The notes beneath the pieces are model-generated. The model was not told where the DNA came from, did not search any database, and was given only the letters and a program-made list of their open reading frames with translations. This document shows, one piece after another, positions 16,924 through 25,423 of a DNA stretch of 33,581 nucleotides (within the stretch, counting starts at the first letter, position 1; the number at the start of each line of letters is the position of its first letter). This DNA comes from Cyanobacteria bacterium CG_2015-22_32_23 (GTDB taxonomy: Bacteria; Cyanobacteriota; Cyanobacteriia; Cyanobacteriales; Cyanobacteriaceae). The position numbers were made by a program, and so were the translations under genes. The DNA lies in assembly GCA_009993045.1 (NCBI GenBank), contig JAACUG010000089.1:1-33581 (forward strand), in the 5' to 3' direction.

Positions 16924-18804
16924 ATGAAATTATCTTGGCGTACAGTCCTATTATGGACAATACCATTTTTAGTAATCGGCTTTTTTGTGTGGCAGGGTAG
17001 TTTTGCCACTAACGTTAGTGATAACAACAATACCGCTAGTACTCGCATGACTTACGGTAGATTTTTAGAATATTTAGACAAAGGCAGAGTTAGCAGTGTT
17101 GATCTCTATGAAAATGGACGTACTGCTATTGTAGAAGCGATTGATCCCGAATTACATCAAGTACAAAGATTAAGAGTTGATTTACCCGGTACTTCTCCAG
17201 AGTTAATCACTAAATTGAGAGAATCAGGAATTAATTTTGATACTCATCCTCTACGCAATGAAGGTGCGATTTGGGGTATTTTAGGTAATTTAGTTTTTCC
17301 TGTACTATTGATTGGTTCTTTATTTTTCCTTTTCCGTCGCTCTAGTAATATGCCGGGTGGACCTGGACAAGCCATGAATTTCGGTAAATCTCGTGCTCGT
17401 TTTCAAATGGATGCTAAAACTGGTATTCAATTCGATGATGTAGCTGGTATTGAAGAAGCAAAAGAAGAATTAGAAGAAGTCGTTACTTTCTTGAAACAGC
17501 CCGAAAAATTTACGGCTATTGGTGCAAAAATTCCTAAAGGTGTTTTACTTGTAGGTCCTCCCGGAACGGGTAAAACCTTACTAGCTAAAGCCATTGCAGG
17601 GGAAGCTGGTGTACCTTTTTTCAGCATTTCTGGATCTGAATTTGTCGAAATGTTTGTGGGTGTTGGTGCTTCTCGTGTGAGAGATTTATTCAAAAAAGCT
17701 AAGGAAAATGCACCTTGTTTAATCTTTATTGATGAAATTGACGCAGTAGGAAGACAAAGAGGCGCAGGTATCGGCGGAGGAAATGATGAAAGAGAGCAAA
17801 CTTTAAACCAATTATTAACAGAAATGGATGGTTTTGAAGGTAATACTGGTATCATCGTCATTGCCGCTACAAACCGTGCAGATGTCCTTGATTCAGCGTT
17901 AATGCGTCCGGGTCGTTTTGACCGTCAAGTTATGGTTGATCCCCCTGATTTTAAAGGTAGAATCGGTATTTTAGATGTTCATGCCCGTAACAAAAAAATC
18001 GCTTCTAGTGTTTCTCTTGAGGCGATCGCCCGTCGTACCCCCGGTTTTAGTGGAGCAGATTTAGCAAACTTACTCAATGAAGCGGCTATTTTAACCGCCC
18101 GTCGTCGTAAACCAGAAATCACCTTATCAGAAATTGATGCGGCGGTGGATCGTGTGGTAGCGGGTATGGAAGGCACTCCTTTAGTGGATAGCAAAAGTAA
18201 ACGCTTAATTGCTTACCATGAAGTTGGTCACGCTATAGTCGGTACTTTATTAAAAGATCATGATCCCGTACAAAAAGTAACCTTAATTCCTCGTGGCCAA
18301 GCCCAAGGTTTAACATGGTTTACCCCTAATGAAGAACAAGGATTAACCACCAAAGCACAGTTAATGGCAAGAATTGCTGGAGCAATGGGGGGAAGAGCCG
18401 CAGAAGAAGAAGTGTTCGGGGATGATGAAGTAACCACTGGTGCAGGAGGTGACTTACAACAAGTGACTGGTATGGCACGTCAGATGGTAACACGTTTCGG
18501 TATGAGTGATTTAGGTCCACTTTCTTTGGAAAGTCAAGGAGGAGAAGTGTTTTTAGGCGGTGGTTTCATGAATCGTGCGGAATATTCAGAAGAGAGTGCT
18601 TCTCGTATTGACGCTCAGATTAAAATGTTAGCTGAACATGGTCATCAAATTGCCCGTCAAATTGTCCGAGACAATCGGGAAGTTATGGATCGTTTAGTTG
18701 ACTTACTCATCGAAAAAGAAACCATTGACGGTGAGGAATTTCGTCAAATCGTAGCTGAATATACCACTGTACCTGAAAAAGAACAATTCGTTCCTCAGCT
18801 ATAA
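16924..18804 (+). CDS. ftsH: ATP-dependent zinc metalloprotease FtsH (FtsH2-like)
   Basis: This membrane-bound AAA+ protease extracts and degrades membrane proteins; cyanobacterial FtsH2 removes damaged D1 during photosystem II repair. The 626 residues show an N-terminal transmembrane helix (8-24), a lumenal/periplasmic domain (30-112), a second helix (115-137), and the AAA domain with Walker A GPPGTGKT (211-218) and Walker B LIFIDEID (266-273). The SRH region around 315-334 includes [20 protein letters not shown]. The zinc-binding HEVGH is at 432-436. The N-terminal sequence and length look closest to the cyanobacterial FtsH2 type, which I infer from memory. An AGGA ribosome site lies just before the ATG. 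It stands alone downstream of a 246-bp gap that must hold its promoter. Confidence 0.97.
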   Translation: MKLSWRTVLLWTIPFLVIGFFVWQGSFATNVSDNNNTASTRMTYGRFLEYLDKGRVSSVDLYENGRTAIVEAIDPELHQVQRLRVDLPGTSPELITKLRESGINFDTHPLRNEGAIWGILGNLVFPVLLIGSLFFLFRRSSNMPGGPGQAMNFGKSRARFQMDAKTGIQFDDVAGIEEAKEELEEVVTFLKQPEKFTAIGAKIPKGVLLVGPPGTGKTLLAKAIAGEAGVPFFSISGSEFVEMFVGVGASRVRDLFKKAKENAPCLIFIDEIDAVGRQRGAGIGGGNDEREQTLNQLLTEMDGFEGNTGIIVIAATNRADVLDSALMRPGRFDRQVMVDPPDFKGRIGILDVHARNKKIASSVSLEAIARRTPGFSGADLANLLNEAAILTARRRKPEITLSEIDAAVDRVVAGMEGTPLVDSKSKRLIAYHEVGHAIVGTLLKDHDPVQKVTLIPRGQAQGLTWFTPNEEQGLTTKAQLMARIAGAMGGRAAEEEVFGDDEVTTGAGGDLQQVTGMARQMVTRFGMSDLGPLSLESQGGEVFLGGGFMNRAEYSEESASRIDAQIKMLAEHGHQIARQIVRDNREVMDRLVDLLIEKETIDGEEFRQIVAEYTTVPEKEQFVPQL

Positions 18805-18814
18805 ATTAAGCCAT

Positions 18815-18850
18815 GACAATTAACAATTGACAACTCCTATCTCCTAATTT
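18815..18850. repeat. Intergenic short repeat tract
   Basis: The sequence GACAATTAACAATTGACA followed by ACTCCTATCTCCTAATTT combines the two repeat words seen near 3300 and near 12640. It lies between ftsH and the decayed mgtC. I see no strong terminator after ftsH other than this tract. Confidence 0.5.
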
Positions 18851-18896
18851 ATGTTTTCATAGGTAAAGGATAAATCAGGCGAAATAAAATCACTTT

Positions 18897-19311
18897 ATGG
18901 AAGATACAGAATTTATAATTAGGTTAATAATAGCCTTGTTATTAGGATCAGGTTTAGGACTTGAACGTCAATGGCGACAAAGGATGGCAAGGTTATTAAC
19001 TAATAGTTTAGTTTGTATTGGTGGTTGTTTATTTGTCATGCTTTCCATGATGATAGAAGGAGATAGTAGTCGTACTCGTGTTATTGCTCAAGTAGTTTCT
19101 GGTATTGGTTTTTTAGCTGAAGGAAAAGAAGAGTTTTGAAATTCGTTCGATACATAGCGAAAAATTAACGGGAGTGGTTATGGGAGTGAAAATACAAGCT
19201 GAAATAGTGGCTAAAACTTGTCAAGATCAAGCATTAGACCATATTATAAGTAACTTAAGTCTTGAGCCAACAGTAATAAAAGCCACTTGGCAAACTATTT
19301 TTCAGAATTAG
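18897..19311 (+). pseudogene. MgtC/SapB family membrane protein gene, internally deleted
   Basis: The frame at 18897-19139 encodes 80 residues of the MgtC/SapB N-terminus: IRLIIALLLGSGLGLERQWR, VCIGGCLFVMLSMM and VVSGIGFLAEG, then a stop. Intact relatives continue GIGFLGAG plus further membrane helices and a cytoplasmic domain. A second frame, shifted by one base and running to the TAG at 19309-19311, encodes a typical C-terminal end: FEIRSIHSEKLTGVVMGVKI and, at the end, LEPTVIKATWQTIFQN. So both ends of the gene remain, while the middle has been lost and the frame broken at about 19115-19135. The missing part would be on the order of 80-100 codons, judged from the usual size of about 220 residues. 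It is almost certainly non-functional. Confidence 0.78.
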
Positions 19312-19329
19312 ACATTGAGTACTTTTTTT

Positions 19330-19728
19330 TTAAGGTACAACTAAAACAGGGCAAGGTGCAAGATTAATTACTCGATTAGTAACGCTTTCCTCTGCGCCTT
19401 CGTGAGTCAACCCTAAACCTCGACAACCCATGATAATTAAATTAGCTTCTACTTCATCGGCTACGTCACAGATAGTAAAAGAAGGCATCCCTTCACGCTC
19501 AATAATTTCAGCAATAATATTTTCTTGAGCAAATAATTCTTTGGCACTATCTAATAATTTAGCGACATTTTCTTCATTACTCATCACAGAATCATCCTTT
19601 GCTGATTTTTTCACTACAGAGAGTAAAAATAGCTTACTATCATAGGTTTTAACAACATTACTGACAACGGCAACAGCATCCCTTGTTTCTCTATTTTGAT
19701 CAATGGGAAAAAGAACTTTTTTAAACAT
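19330..19728 (-). CDS. Universal stress protein (UspA) family
   Basis: The 132-residue product has the single-domain Usp plan: strand one FKKVLFPIDQN (2-12), LFLLSVVKK (34-42), IIAEIIEREG (about 72-81), and the nucleotide-loop region LIIMGCRGLGLTHEGAEESV (about 98-117), ending APCPVLVVP. The usual G-x2-G-x9-G-S motif is only partly kept (GCRGLG then GAEESV), so ATP binding is uncertain. Members help survival under stress, mostly by unknown means. It ends 19 bp from the decayed mgtC and is transcribed towards it. Confidence 0.85.
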   Translation of the reverse strand: MFKKVLFPIDQNRETRDAVAVVSNVVKTYDSKLFLLSVVKKSAKDDSVMSNEENVAKLLDSAKELFAQENIIAEIIEREGMPSFTICDVADEVEANLIIMGCRGLGLTHEGAEESVTNRVINLAPCPVLVVP

Positions 19729-19968
19729 AATACTTCAGAACAATGAACAGTTAACAATTAAACTTTATTTACATTTTTTATTACTATTTATTATTGCCTA
19801 CTTGTTCAATTTTCATGGGGTATATTAATATATTTTATTGTTTGTATTTCTTTTGTTGCTTTTAAAAATAATTTTACATATCGTTACACTTCGGGTAAAA
19901 TCTCCAAAGAAGTAAAATTTTTTACCGATTTATTTTTAAAAATCTAATATATATAGGAAAATTTTGTC

Positions 19969-21168
19969 ATGGCAAAAAAAAGCATTGCAAGTTTAACAAA
20001 GTCTGATTTAGAAGGAAAAAGAGTCTTAGTGCGTGTGGACTTTAACGTACCCATGGATAACGGACAAATCAGCGATGATACTCGTATTAAAGCCGCTTTA
20101 CCTACCATTAATTATTTAAGTTCTAATGGTGCTAAAGTTATTTTATGTAGTCATATGGGTCGTCCTAAAGGTGAAGTTAAAGAAAGTTTACGTTTAACTT
20201 CTGTGGGTAATCGCTTATCAGAATTATTAGATAAAAAAGTTACTAAATTTGATGATTGTATCGGTGACGATGTCACAGAGGGAGTAAATGCCATGGCAAA
20301 CGGTGATGTTGCTTTATTAGAAAATCTCCGTTTTTATAACGAAGAGGAAGCTAATAATCCTGAATTTGCGCAAAAATTAGCTAGTAATGCTGATTTATAC
20401 GTTAATGATGCTTTTGGTACTGCTCACCGTGCCCATGCTTCCACAGAAGGGGTTACTCATTATTTATCTCCCTCTGTAGCAGGTTTCTTGATCGAAAAAG
20501 AATTAGAATTTTTACAAAGTGCCATCGAAACTCCTAAACGTCCTTTAGTTGCAATCATTGGTGGTTCAAAAGTATCTAGTAAAATCGGTGTCATTGAAAC
20601 CTTACTAGAAAAATGTGATAAATTAATCATCGGCGGTGGCATGATTTTTACTTTCTATAAAGCCCGTGGTTTAAGTGTTGGTAAGTCTTTAGTAGAAGAA
20701 GATAAACTAGAATTAGCTAAATCTTTGGAAGCCAAGGCAAAAGAAAGAGGAGTTAAATTTTTATTACCTACTGATGTAGTTCTAGCTGATAATTTTGCCC
20801 CTGATGCTAACGCTAAAACCGTTGATATTAATAACATTCCCGATGGTTGGATGGGTTTAGATATTGGCCCTGATTCTGTTAAAACTTTCCAAAATGCCCT
20901 TGCTGATTGTCAAACGGTTATCTGGAATGGCCCTATGGGGGTATTTGAGTTTGAAAAATTCGCTCATGGTACAGATGCGATCGCCCATACTTTAGCAGAA
21001 TTAACAGAGAAAGGCACTACTACTATTATCGGTGGTGGTGACTCCGTGGCGGCGGTAGAAAAAGTTGGCGTTGCCGAAAAAATGAGTCATATTTCTACTG
21101 GTGGTGGTGCTAGTTTAGAGTTACTTGAAGGTAAAATTTTACCCGGTATTGCGGCATTAGATGACTAA
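19969..21168 (+). CDS. pgk: Phosphoglycerate kinase
   Basis: This is the glycolytic and Calvin-cycle enzyme that interconverts 1,3-bisphosphoglycerate plus ADP with 3-phosphoglycerate plus ATP. The 399 residues are the standard length. Family signatures are present: [12 protein letters not shown] (18-29), the basic CSHMGRPKG (60-68), [25 protein letters not shown] (about 147-159), and at the nucleotide site [15 protein letters not shown] and [13 protein letters not shown]. The C-terminus has [22 protein letters not shown] ribosome site at 19954-19960 precedes the ATG. The leader contains a possible hairpin pairing GGTAAAA (19894-19900) with TTTTACC (19920-19926). A strong terminator follows at 21204-21227, and a HIP1 site lies at 20977-20984. 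Confidence 0.98.
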   Translation: MAKKSIASLTKSDLEGKRVLVRVDFNVPMDNGQISDDTRIKAALPTINYLSSNGAKVILCSHMGRPKGEVKESLRLTSVGNRLSELLDKKVTKFDDCIGDDVTEGVNAMANGDVALLENLRFYNEEEANNPEFAQKLASNADLYVNDAFGTAHRAHASTEGVTHYLSPSVAGFLIEKELEFLQSAIETPKRPLVAIIGGSKVSSKIGVIETLLEKCDKLIIGGGMIFTFYKARGLSVGKSLVEEDKLELAKSLEAKAKERGVKFLLPTDVVLADNFAPDANAKTVDINNIPDGWMGLDIGPDSVKTFQNALADCQTVIWNGPMGVFEFEKFAHGTDAIAHTLAELTEKGTTTIIGGGDSVAAVEKVGVAEKMSHISTGGGASLELLEGKILPGIAALDD

Positions 21169-21203
21169 TGATACAAGCCAAATTTTGATGATAAAATGAT
21201 CTA

Positions 21204-21227
21204 AAAGTCCTCCATTATTGGGGGATT
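21204..21227. terminator. Bidirectional terminator between pgk and the hsp70-grpE cluster
   Basis: TCCTCC (21207-21212) pairs with GGGGGA (21219-21224), with one G-T wobble, around the loop ATTATT; flanking A and T bases extend the stem. On the plus strand a T-rich segment follows (for pgk), and on the minus strand GGAGGACTTTT gives a T-run (for the grpE-like gene). The convergent gene order makes use in both directions plausible. The core also resembles a widespread cyanobacterial repeat, AATCCCCCAATAATGG. Confidence 0.7.
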
Positions 21228-21270
21228 TAAACTTTATATCAAGATAAATATTCTTAAAATAAAAAGATAA

Positions 21271-21840
21271 TTAAACCTCAGATTTAGCGGTAATAACTTC
21301 TACATAACGAAGGATTTTTTCTTTTATTTTAAACCCTTGACGAACAATTTTAGTAATAGTTTGATCTGGTATATCTTCTCTTATTTCTCGCTCAACTACT
21401 TGGCAAATACTAAAATCAGGAATATCGCCATTAAAATCAATTTTTTCTACTTCCCTACGAGATAAAATAGTGAGTAATTTTTCCTGCATACTAGAGGTAA
21501 ATTTTGGCAATCTTTTAAAGGCTTTAGGGTTAAAATTATCCTCTTGTAAATTATTATCTAAATAGTTAATTAAAAATTCTAAACTATCATAAATATCTAA
21601 CATTTCTTCATATAATGCCTCGGCTTTTGCTTCATTTTCCTGTTGTTGAATTTTGACGGTTTGTTGTAATTTAGTTTTTTCCTTTAATAACTCTTGATTT
21701 TCCTGTAAAAGTTGATCTCTTTTCTCCTTAGTAATAAGTAAAATATTCTGATTATCCGATAAATTATCATCAATATCTACTGATTTTTTAGACTTATTAT
21801 TACTATAAATTAAGTTTTTCAAAAAGTTTAATGTTGTCAT
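21271..21840 (-). CDS. GrpE-like nucleotide exchange factor
   Basis: GrpE swaps ADP for ATP on Hsp70 proteins. This 189-residue product has the GrpE layout: a polar N-terminus, a long coiled coil (about residues 38-78), a helical region (about 80-125), and a C-terminal beta-wing-like segment with ICQVVEREI, TITKIVRQGFKIKEKILRYV and EVITAK. Those last parts correspond to the GxxxxxxVLRPAxVxV end of standard GrpE, but here RPA is replaced by RYV. The divergence suggests a specialised exchange factor rather than the housekeeping GrpE. It is the last gene of the five-gene cluster, 77 bp after the J-like gene. Its likely partner is the Hsp70-like protein at 25424-27670. Confidence 0.72.
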   Translation of the reverse strand: MTTLNFLKNLIYSNNKSKKSVDIDDNLSDNQNILLITKEKRDQLLQENQELLKEKTKLQQTVKIQQQENEAKAEALYEEMLDIYDSLEFLINYLDNNLQEDNFNPKAFKRLPKFTSSMQEKLLTILSRREVEKIDFNGDIPDFSICQVVEREIREDIPDQTITKIVRQGFKIKEKILRYVEVITAKSEV

Positions 21841-21917
21841 GATTTTATACTGTAAAAATAGATTTTAATAAAAAGTTACTTTACCATGGCTATTGACTAT
21901 AAAATTTATTAGTTAGA

Positions 21918-22280
21918 TTAAGAAAATAATTCTAATCCTAATTCTTTATCTGATTCAGAAATAGTTTCACTTTCTTTATAAGCAGTATCTAAACCATCAA
22001 ATTCAGGTAATAATTTAATCAAGGGAATAGGCTCATTTAATGCTGATAAATCCTGTTTTTTGAAACGTTGAATTAAAGGTAAATTAGGGCGTAAATAATC
22101 AGCAATTAACCTTTGTTGACTATCCATTAAATTTTTTCTAGCCTCTGCGATTTGCTTGGGATTATACCTTTTTTTCTTCATCGCCATGGCAAAGGCTTTA
22201 GTTATTTCAGAGGTAGATGCTGCCGAAGAAACTTCTAAAATATCGTAAGGATTTGGTGTTATATTTTCTTGATTAAACAT
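21918..22280 (-). CDS. J-domain-like protein lacking the HPD motif
   Basis: The first 65 of 120 residues look like a DnaJ J-domain: NPYDILEVSSAASTSEITKA (residues 10-29) matches helix I and the loop before helix II, and ARKNLMDSQQRLIADYL (46-62) matches helix III. The HPD tripeptide that triggers Hsp70 ATP hydrolysis is absent. At its place the sequence reads KKKRYNPKQIAEA (35-47). The rest is acidic and short (to ELGLELFS), with no zinc-finger or client-binding domain. It might compete with or replace a true J-protein in binding the neighbouring Hsp70-like protein, which is inference. The gene lies 15 bp after the TPR gene, so they are very likely one transcript. Confidence 0.65.
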   Translation of the reverse strand: MFNQENITPNPYDILEVSSAASTSEITKAFAMAMKKKRYNPKQIAEARKNLMDSQQRLIADYLRPNLPLIQRFKKQDLSALNEPIPLIKLLPEFDGLDTAYKESETISESDKELGLELFS

Positions 22281-22295
22281 AGTTAAATTTTTTAA

Positions 22296-24743
22296 TTAAA
22301 TAATATGTAAAGCCTTATATAATTCTCGAAAATCAGGCTCATAAGGACAAATGTCATAAGCCCATCTTCCTAATTGTTGTAAGGTTTCCCAGTCTAATTC
22401 TTTAGTTTTTGCACCATTTAAAGCAATTTCAATAAAGATAGAAGCAACTAAATATTTTATTTCTTGATTTGATGAATGCTTAGCTTTTTTTACGGCATCT
22501 TCAAATCTATTTTGTTTTAAAAGTTGATCAACCTCTTCCGCTTCTTTACTATACTTTAATCTACTTAATAAGTCTAAAATTAAAGGGTTATTTTGATCAA
22601 TTTTTTGTACTTCTTTAAGTTGACTAATTGCTTGAGAAAAAGAGATTTTTTCATTAGCCACTTTATCAGAAATTTCTCTTGCTTTAAATTCAGCTAAATA
22701 ACTAGCAGAAGATGAAGACTTTAATAAATTATACCAAAATTGAGCAAATTCTAAATGTTCATTAAAGTTCTCAATTTTTTGTCTTTGTTTTTGACATAAA
22801 CTATCAATTTCTGTTAACCAATCACAATTATTTTTAATCTCGTTTTGAGCAATTTTTAAACAAGATACCGCTTTTTTCCATGAATCCTGTTGTAAATAAT
22901 AACAACCTTGATAATAATTAATCAAACTATAAGCTAGTTTTTCTATGTCAGAAGAAGGAGTTAAATTTGGTTTAATTTTTATTCCTCTTTCTACGTCATT
23001 TTTTAAACAAGCGGCAACGGTTAAACCCCAATCAGTAAATAATGTGCCTAATTGATTTATCGTTAAATTGATGTTTTTTAATTGGGATTTATGCTGTTGA
23101 TAAAAAGCAGGAGTGATGAATAATTCTCTAATTTTTACTCCACTACTTGGCGGATTTCCTATTAACTCTATAGCTAACATTTCTCGGCGGAAAATATCTC
23201 TTAATTGATAATATTTTTGAAGGTTACTATCTTTATATTTATCAATAATATTTTCAACTATTTTAATTAATTCTTCTTTGATTTTTTCATAATCAATTTG
23301 ATTAATACTTAACCAAGGTAAATTTTGTAAAATTGGATTTTGTTTAATATTTACTAATCCTGTCGCCCATACTGCTATCCATTTTTCTGTATAACTAGCA
23401 TCTATTTGCACTTGATAATAAAGAGCGATGGTCATATTATGTAAAATAGTAATATTAGGAGTATTTTTAAATTCCTCACTAAGTTGATTAATAATATTAA
23501 CTAAGTCGTTAGATTGCCATAATTGAGACTCTAAAGCAGGTTGAATATGCTTAGATAAATTATGTTCAATATTTTCGTTATAACCGTATTTTTCTGTTAA
23601 ATTTTGACAACAATTTTTCGCTTCTTCATAGTTTTTATCCGCTACTAAATTTTCGATATGTTGAATAATTTGTAAGCGATTTCGTTGAATTAAAATTTTG
23701 AGAGATTCTTTTTGTTTATCTACTAAATCATGATTAATTTGTTTCCATTCTTTAGCGGTATTTTCCCACTCATTTTTTTGTAAATAACAAAATCCTCGTA
23801 AATAATTGCTTCTTTCTCCTGTCATTTTTGCTAGGCAAGATAAAGCAGAATTATAGTCATTTTCCTTTATATAAATTAAGGCTAAACGATAACGAGCTAA
23901 ATCGAAACTATGCAAATGAGATAATGCTAATTGATATTGTTTTTTAGCAATGGTAAAGTTACCTATTTTCTCCGCTAATAATCCCTGTCTATATTCAGTT
24001 TTGGCATTAATAACCGTCTCTAATTTTTGTTTTAATTCCTCCCCATCTTGACGGCTAAATTTTTCTAAATTTAATTGTAATTGACTTTTGGCTAAAATAA
24101 AATTACCTTGTTGGGCAAGATTTTTTATTTGCTTTAAATTATTCTCATATTGAGTTTGCAATTGTGCTAAATTTTCATACTCTTTAATTTTTTTGGCTAC
24201 AGTGACAACTTTATAAATTTTTTCTGCCTCCAAAAGATAAGTTAAACCTTCTCGATAAAATCCTTTTTTACCTTGATTTTTACCTTCATTATATAAGGAT
24301 TGAAATTGATTTCTGCGCTTAATTTTATCCTTTAAAATTTGTTCATTAACTACATATTCTGTCTCATATAAAAGCTCATTACATTTAGTAAAAGAATCTA
24401 AGGCTTGAGTAAGAATTGTACTGTCAAAAGGATCATTTTTATCTAAGGCAATAAATTCTTTTCCTTGACTAGCGAAAGATTCTCCTCTTTGCAGTCGCAT
24501 TTTCCATGTAGTAAGCTGACTATTGACATTATATAATAAGTCAGTTATCACCACATCTCGTACTAATTGTTCACGCCAAGAGGGGTTTTCTTTCCATAAA
24601 GATTTAATTTCTTCTGCTAATTTGATAGCTTCTTTTAGTTTTTTTAATTGGGCATATTCTTTTGCTTTACTAAATTTTTCTTGACTAATTTCTTTATTTT
24701 CAAAAACCGCTTGAGTTTTGCCGATAAAATCAAATAATCCCAT
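22296..24743 (-). CDS. Large tetratricopeptide-repeat (TPR-like) helical protein
   Basis: The 815 residues are almost wholly alpha-helical and contain degenerate TPR-type repeats, for example KLKEAIKLAEEIKSLWKENP (about residues 35-54), LAEKIGNFTIAKKQYQLALS (about 254-273) with ARYRLALIYIKENDYNSALS next to it, and AVSCLKIAQNEIK around 635. No signal peptide, membrane helix or catalytic domain is seen, so it is likely a cytosolic scaffold. It begins MGLFDFIGKTQAVF. Neighbours on both sides are Hsp70 co-factors (zinc-ribbon/LysM protein 28 bp upstream, J-like protein 15 bp downstream), which suggests that it organises the chaperone with clients or the membrane anchor. I do not recognise a named family. 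Confidence 0.72.
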   Translation of the reverse strand: MGLFDFIGKTQAVFENKEISQEKFSKAKEYAQLKKLKEAIKLAEEIKSLWKENPSWREQLVRDVVITDLLYNVNSQLTTWKMRLQRGESFASQGKEFIALDKNDPFDSTILTQALDSFTKCNELLYETEYVVNEQILKDKIKRRNQFQSLYNEGKNQGKKGFYREGLTYLLEAEKIYKVVTVAKKIKEYENLAQLQTQYENNLKQIKNLAQQGNFILAKSQLQLNLEKFSRQDGEELKQKLETVINAKTEYRQGLLAEKIGNFTIAKKQYQLALSHLHSFDLARYRLALIYIKENDYNSALSCLAKMTGERSNYLRGFCYLQKNEWENTAKEWKQINHDLVDKQKESLKILIQRNRLQIIQHIENLVADKNYEEAKNCCQNLTEKYGYNENIEHNLSKHIQPALESQLWQSNDLVNIINQLSEEFKNTPNITILHNMTIALYYQVQIDASYTEKWIAVWATGLVNIKQNPILQNLPWLSINQIDYEKIKEELIKIVENIIDKYKDSNLQKYYQLRDIFRREMLAIELIGNPPSSGVKIRELFITPAFYQQHKSQLKNINLTINQLGTLFTDWGLTVAACLKNDVERGIKIKPNLTPSSDIEKLAYSLINYYQGCYYLQQDSWKKAVSCLKIAQNEIKNNCDWLTEIDSLCQKQRQKIENFNEHLEFAQFWYNLLKSSSSASYLAEFKAREISDKVANEKISFSQAISQLKEVQKIDQNNPLILDLLSRLKYSKEAEEVDQLLKQNRFEDAVKKAKHSSNQEIKYLVASIFIEIALNGAKTKELDWETLQQLGRWAYDICPYEPDFRELYKALHII

Positions 24744-24771
24744 ATATTTTTACCTTTTTTTACTAAATTAT

Positions 24772-25278
24772 TTATTGACAAAATTTCGTCAAATTAGGAA
24801 TTAAAATTACTTGCCCGACTTCTAAATTTTGCGGTGAAATTATACTAGGATTTGCTTCAGTTATTAAATGCCATGCACTGCCGTCACCATAAAAACGTAA
24901 ACCTAACATATATAAAGAATCACCAGATTTTATTTGATAATTAAAACCACCACACCATTTTAAATCTGGTTTTGATTCTTCTTTATTTACGGTAATAATA
25001 GGCTCTTGTTTATCTTGATTAATCGTATTTAGACTAGCTTGATAATTATTTTTTGCGATCAAATATCCCCCATAAATTCCTGCTATTATTGCTAATAATG
25101 CTATGACTAAGACTATGTAAATTAATGATTTTTTAACGGGTTTTGATTCGGTTTTTGTGTCTAAAAAAGGTAACTCTTTTAACATCCGAATTGTGGATAA
25201 ATCTGTCTCACAATTAGGGCAAATATTTGTTTCAATCTCTTGGCGATCGCACACAGGGCAAGTCAATTTTTGTATCAT
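24772..25278 (-). CDS. Zinc-ribbon, single-pass membrane protein with C-terminal LysM domain
   Basis: The 168-residue product starts MIQKLTCPVCDRQE. Cys7, Cys10, Cys20 and Cys23 form two CxxC pairs, a small zinc ribbon. A transmembrane helix spans about 51-74. After a polar linker comes a LysM domain (about 113-161): FNYQIKSGDSLYMLGLRFYG to LEVGQVILIPN. LysM binds peptidoglycan or other GlcNAc polymers, so the topology is probably zinc ribbon inside and LysM outside. I chose the ATG at 25278 because a GGAG ribosome site lies five bases upstream. A longer frame to 25374 would add residues translated from a repeat hairpin. The gene is second in the hsp70 cluster, 145 bp after the hsp70 stop and 28 bp before the TPR gene. 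Confidence 0.75.
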   Translation of the reverse strand: MIQKLTCPVCDRQEIETNICPNCETDLSTIRMLKELPFLDTKTESKPVKKSLIYIVLVIALLAIIAGIYGGYLIAKNNYQASLNTINQDKQEPIITVNKEESKPDLKWCGGFNYQIKSGDSLYMLGLRFYGDGSAWHLITEANPSIISPQNLEVGQVILIPNLTKFCQ

Positions 25279-25299
25279 AAAAACTCCATAATTTTGATC

Positions 25300-25423
25300 T
25301 TGTAGGGTGGGCAATGCCCACCAATAATTAATACTTATGTATTTAGATGCGTAATTTCGCCTCCCTGCCCCCAAGTTTGGGGGGAGAATAGATAAAAGTC
25401 TGCAGAAAAGGGGATTTAGGGGC
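25300..25423. repeat. Two palindromic repeat elements between the hsp70-like and LysM genes
   Basis: GGTGGGC (25306-25312) and GCCCACC (25316-25322) form a perfect 7-bp hairpin. CCCCCAA (25368-25374) and TTGGGGG (25377-25383) form a second one. Between 25383 and 25423 lies GGGGATTTAGGGGC, typical of mobile palindromic repeats in cyanobacteria. The elements lie inside the presumed transcript of the cluster, where they could cause partial termination or RNA processing. A similar GGGCG-type hairpin ends alaS near 28021. Confidence 0.65.

Noticed and set aside
17427-17861. 144-codon minus-strand frame opposite ftsH
   Set aside because: It lies wholly antisense to the conserved AAA domain of ftsH and shows no family resemblance; it is a shadow of codon bias.
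25279-25374. N-terminal extension of the zinc-ribbon/LysM protein
   Set aside because: The added residues come from a palindromic repeat element, and a good GGAG ribosome site precedes the internal ATG at 25278.
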